Source of the DNA: Aliiglaciecola sp. LCG003
GTDB taxonomy: Bacteria; Pseudomonadota; Gammaproteobacteria; Enterobacterales; Alteromonadaceae
DNA length: 64,000 nucleotides
Reading direction: 5' to 3'
Assembly (NCBI RefSeq): GCF_030316135.1
Contig: NZ_CP128185.1
Coordinates: 186,001-250,000 of the forward strand
Shown here: positions 62,227-64,000 of the stretch, piece after piece
Numbering within the stretch: position 1 is the first letter of the stretch
Layout: each line of letters begins with the position of its first letter
Notes under the pieces: model-generated
Seen by the model: only the letters and a program-made list of their open reading frames with translations
The model's database searches: none
Told to the model about the DNA's origin: nothing
Made by a program: the position numbers and the translations under genes

Positions 62227-64000
62227 CTATATTTTATCTAGTCTAGCATAGGCTAACATTAGCCATTTTGTACCGAAATTATCAAAGTTAACTTCTACCC
62301 GGGCATGTTCTCCGCTTCCTTCATAGTTCAACACTGTGCCTTCGGAAAATTTTGGATGACTAACACGTTGACCCAATTGAAAGCCAGTGGATTCAAACGC
62401 CATATGTGACGTGGCAGTTTGGAATCGATTTTTGGTAGGCCTACTGATAGTAGTACGCAGTCTAACTTCCTCAATACAATCAGAAGGGATCTCTTTAATA
62501 AATCGAGAAGGGGTATGATATTTGTCTTGGCCATATAATCGACGGCTTTCTGCGTAGGTCATATACAGCTTTTGCATAGCTCGCGTCATGCCTACATAGC
62601 AAAGACGACGCTCTTCTTCTAATCTACCAGGCTCTTCGTTACTCATCTGACTTGGGAACATACCCTCTTCAACGCCCGCCAGGAAAACCAGTGGGAACTC
62701 TAGTCCTTTCGCAGAGTGAATCGTCATCATTTGCACGGCGTCTTGATGAGCGTCAGCTTGAGCTTCGCCTGCTTCTAATGAAGCATGGGCTAAGAAAGCT
62801 GATAGTGGTGTCATGTTATCGGCTTCCAATGGCATTTCAAATTGTTTACAAGCACTGACCAATTCTTCTAAGTTTTCAATCCGCGCTTGGGCTTTCTCAC
62901 CCTTTTCAGCCTGATACATAGCAAATAAACCTGAATGCTTAATTACATGGTCGGCTTGTTGGTCTAGTTCTAAGTCACGTATAGCACTTTGTAATTTTAA
63001 AACTAATTCGACGAAGCTCTGTAGTGCAGAGGCGGCTCGGCCAGACAAGCGTTTCTCGGCTAACATTGTCTGAGTTGCTTGCCACATGGATTGTTCATTA
63101 TTACGAGCTGATTCCCTGATCAAACCCAGTGTTTTTTCGCCAATGCCCCGCGTCGGAGTGTTGACGATACGCTCATACGCGGCGTCGTCAATAGGCTGGT
63201 TCACAATACGTAAATAAGCCAATGCGTCTTTAATTTCCTGTCGTTCGAAAAAGCGTAGGCCGCCATATATGCGATAAGCAATAGACTCTTGCAATAAGGC
63301 TTCTTCAAGTACCCGAGATTGGGCATTGTTTCGATATAAAATGGCACAATCAGATAAGGCGTCGCCTTTATCAGACCACTCTTTGATCCGTGCAACAATA
63401 AAGCGCGCTTCATCCAGTTCGTTAAAACCGGCATATAAGGAGATGGCTTCGCCTTCGGCATCTTCGGTCCATAGGTTCTTACCTAAGCGGCCACTGTTGT
63501 TATCTATTACCGCATTGGCGGCTTTTAATATGTTACCTGTAGAACGATAGTTTTGCTCTAAGCGAATAGTCGATGCGCTGGGGAAGTCACGCAAGAAATG
63601 TTGGATATTTTCGACGTTAGCACCGCGCCAACCATATATGGATTGGTCATCGTCACCGACTATTATCATATTGTTGTCTTTGCAGCTTAATAACTTCAAC
63701 CATGCATATTGAATATTATTAGTATCTTGGAACTCATCTACCAAAATAGTCCGAAAACGGCGTTGGTAGTGTTTTAACACATCAGGATTTTTCAGCCATA
63801 ACTCGTGCGCCCGCAATAATAGCTCAGCAAAATCGACTAGCCCGGAGCGATCACAGGTTTGTTGATAGGCCTGATAAATATCTTTCATGGTTTGTTTGGT
63901 GGGATCACCTTGGGTATCAATATGCTCTGCTCGCAAGCCCTCATCTTTATTGCCATTGATGTACCATTGAATAGATTTTGGCTGCCAATTTTTTTCATCT
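62227..64000 (-). CDS. uvrD: DNA helicase II UvrD, C-terminal part
   Basis: The gene runs off the right edge. 591 residues are visible, from DEKNWQPKSIQWYIN onward. Superfamily 1 motifs are present: VDEFQDTN (II), GDDDQSIYGWRGA (III), QNYRS (IV), MTIHSAKGLEFPLVFL (V) and CYVGMTRA (VI). The C-terminal Tudor-like domain ends KWLMLAYARLDKI. It unwinds DNA 3'-5' in mismatch and nucleotide-excision repair. Walker A is outside the window. Closeness to E. coli UvrD makes Rep or PcrA unlikely. Confidence 0.95.
   Translation of the reverse strand, partial: DEKNWQPKSIQWYINGNKDEGLRAEHIDTQGDPTKQTMKDIYQAYQQTCDRSGLVDFAELLLRAHELWLKNPDVLKHYQRRFRTILVDEFQDTNNIQYAWLKLLSCKDNNMIIVGDDDQSIYGWRGANVENIQHFLRDFPSASTIRLEQNYRSTGNILKAANAVIDNNSGRLGKNLWTEDAEGEAISLYAGFNELDEARFIVARIKEWSDKGDALSDCAILYRNNAQSRVLEEALLQESIAYRIYGGLRFFERQEIKDALAYLRIVNQPIDDAAYERIVNTPTRGIGEKTLGLIRESARNNEQSMWQATQTMLAEKRLSGRAASALQSFVELVLKLQSAIRDLELDQQADHVIKHSGLFAMYQAEKGEKAQARIENLEELVSACKQFEMPLEADNMTPLSAFLAHASLEAGEAQADAHQDAVQMMTIHSAKGLEFPLVFLAGVEEGMFPSQMSNEEPGRLEEERRLCYVGMTRAMQKLYMTYAESRRLYGQDKYHTPSRFIKEIPSDCIEEVRLRTTISRPTKNRFQTATSHMAFESTGFQLGQRVSHPKFSEGTVLNYEGSGEHARVEVNFDNFGTKWLMLAYARLDKI

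Noticed and set aside
1-64000. CRISPR arrays, tRNA or rRNA genes, insertion sequences, prophage
   Set aside because: I saw no regular short repeat array, tRNA-like cloverleaf, rRNA sequence, transposase or phage gene anywhere in the window. Absence was judged by reading only.

Overview
This is a chromosomal window from a Gram-negative gammaproteobacterium. It has an outer-membrane efflux system, lipoproteins, periplasmic proteins, and UvrD, RecQ and SelO of gammaproteobacterial type. The moderate to low G+C, DUF3010, a DUF3630-like protein and the density of c-di-GMP and two-component genes suggest a marine Alteromonadales member, possibly Paraglaciecola/Glaciecola-like. That placement is inference from gene content. 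I saw no insertion sequence, prophage, CRISPR array, rRNA or tRNA, and most genes look vertically inherited.

Layout. 1-1.4 kb: end of a PhoD-type phosphatase and an orphan BetI-like regulator. 1.6-7.6 kb: a tight four-gene operon, probably for an unusual membrane lipid: membrane-anchored class III aminotransferase, PHP+GT4 glycosyltransferase fusion, phosphatidylserine-decarboxylase-like enzyme and a DUF962/Mpo1-like membrane protein. 7.7-14.3 kb: copper/silver efflux, with a Met/His/Cys-rich leader protein then CusC-CusB-CusA, behind a good sigma-70 promoter. 14.4-22.9 kb, minus strand: a 1335-residue membrane protein of unknown function and an RND pump with its adaptor. 23.4-26.7 kb: exported DsrE-like protein, membrane protein, a lipoprotein gene cut by an in-frame stop, and an ATP-grasp ligase. 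26.7-29.1 kb: tryptophan degradation (KynR-like regulator divergent from tryptophan dioxygenase and kynureninase).

29.1-38 kb, minus strand: receiver-TPR protein, DUF3300 protein, GTP cyclohydrolase II, then SelO / small protein / GGDEF-EAL protein in an overlapping chain. 38.1-41.7 kb: cytochrome c, GST, RecQ and thioesterase. 41.9-45.2 kb: several very small envelope proteins (DUF1328, acidic lipoprotein, 59-residue membrane protein), DUF2254 and a BON-domain protein, many followed by clear hairpins. 45.3-47.4 kb: a CadR/PbrR-like regulator with a textbook MerR promoter driving a transglutaminase-like protein and a CDF Zn/Cd exporter.

47.5-50.7 kb: MscS channel, a dual-specificity phosphatase/diacylglycerol-kinase fusion, and hemerythrin. 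50.9-56.5 kb: a compact five-gene signalling operon: sigma-54 activator, a tiny protein that is only a histidine-kinase DHp domain, CHASE3 kinase, single-domain response regulator, and a REC-kinase-REC-REC hybrid. 56.7-64 kb: a second MscS, an ABC1/UbiB kinase, DUF3010, RarD, a PleD-like REC-REC-GGDEF protein and the 3' part of uvrD.

The best candidates for undescribed biology are the phosphorelay operon with a stand-alone DHp protein, the aminotransferase/GT/PSD lipid operon, the phosphatase-lipid-kinase fusion paired with MscS, and the metal-inducible transglutaminase.
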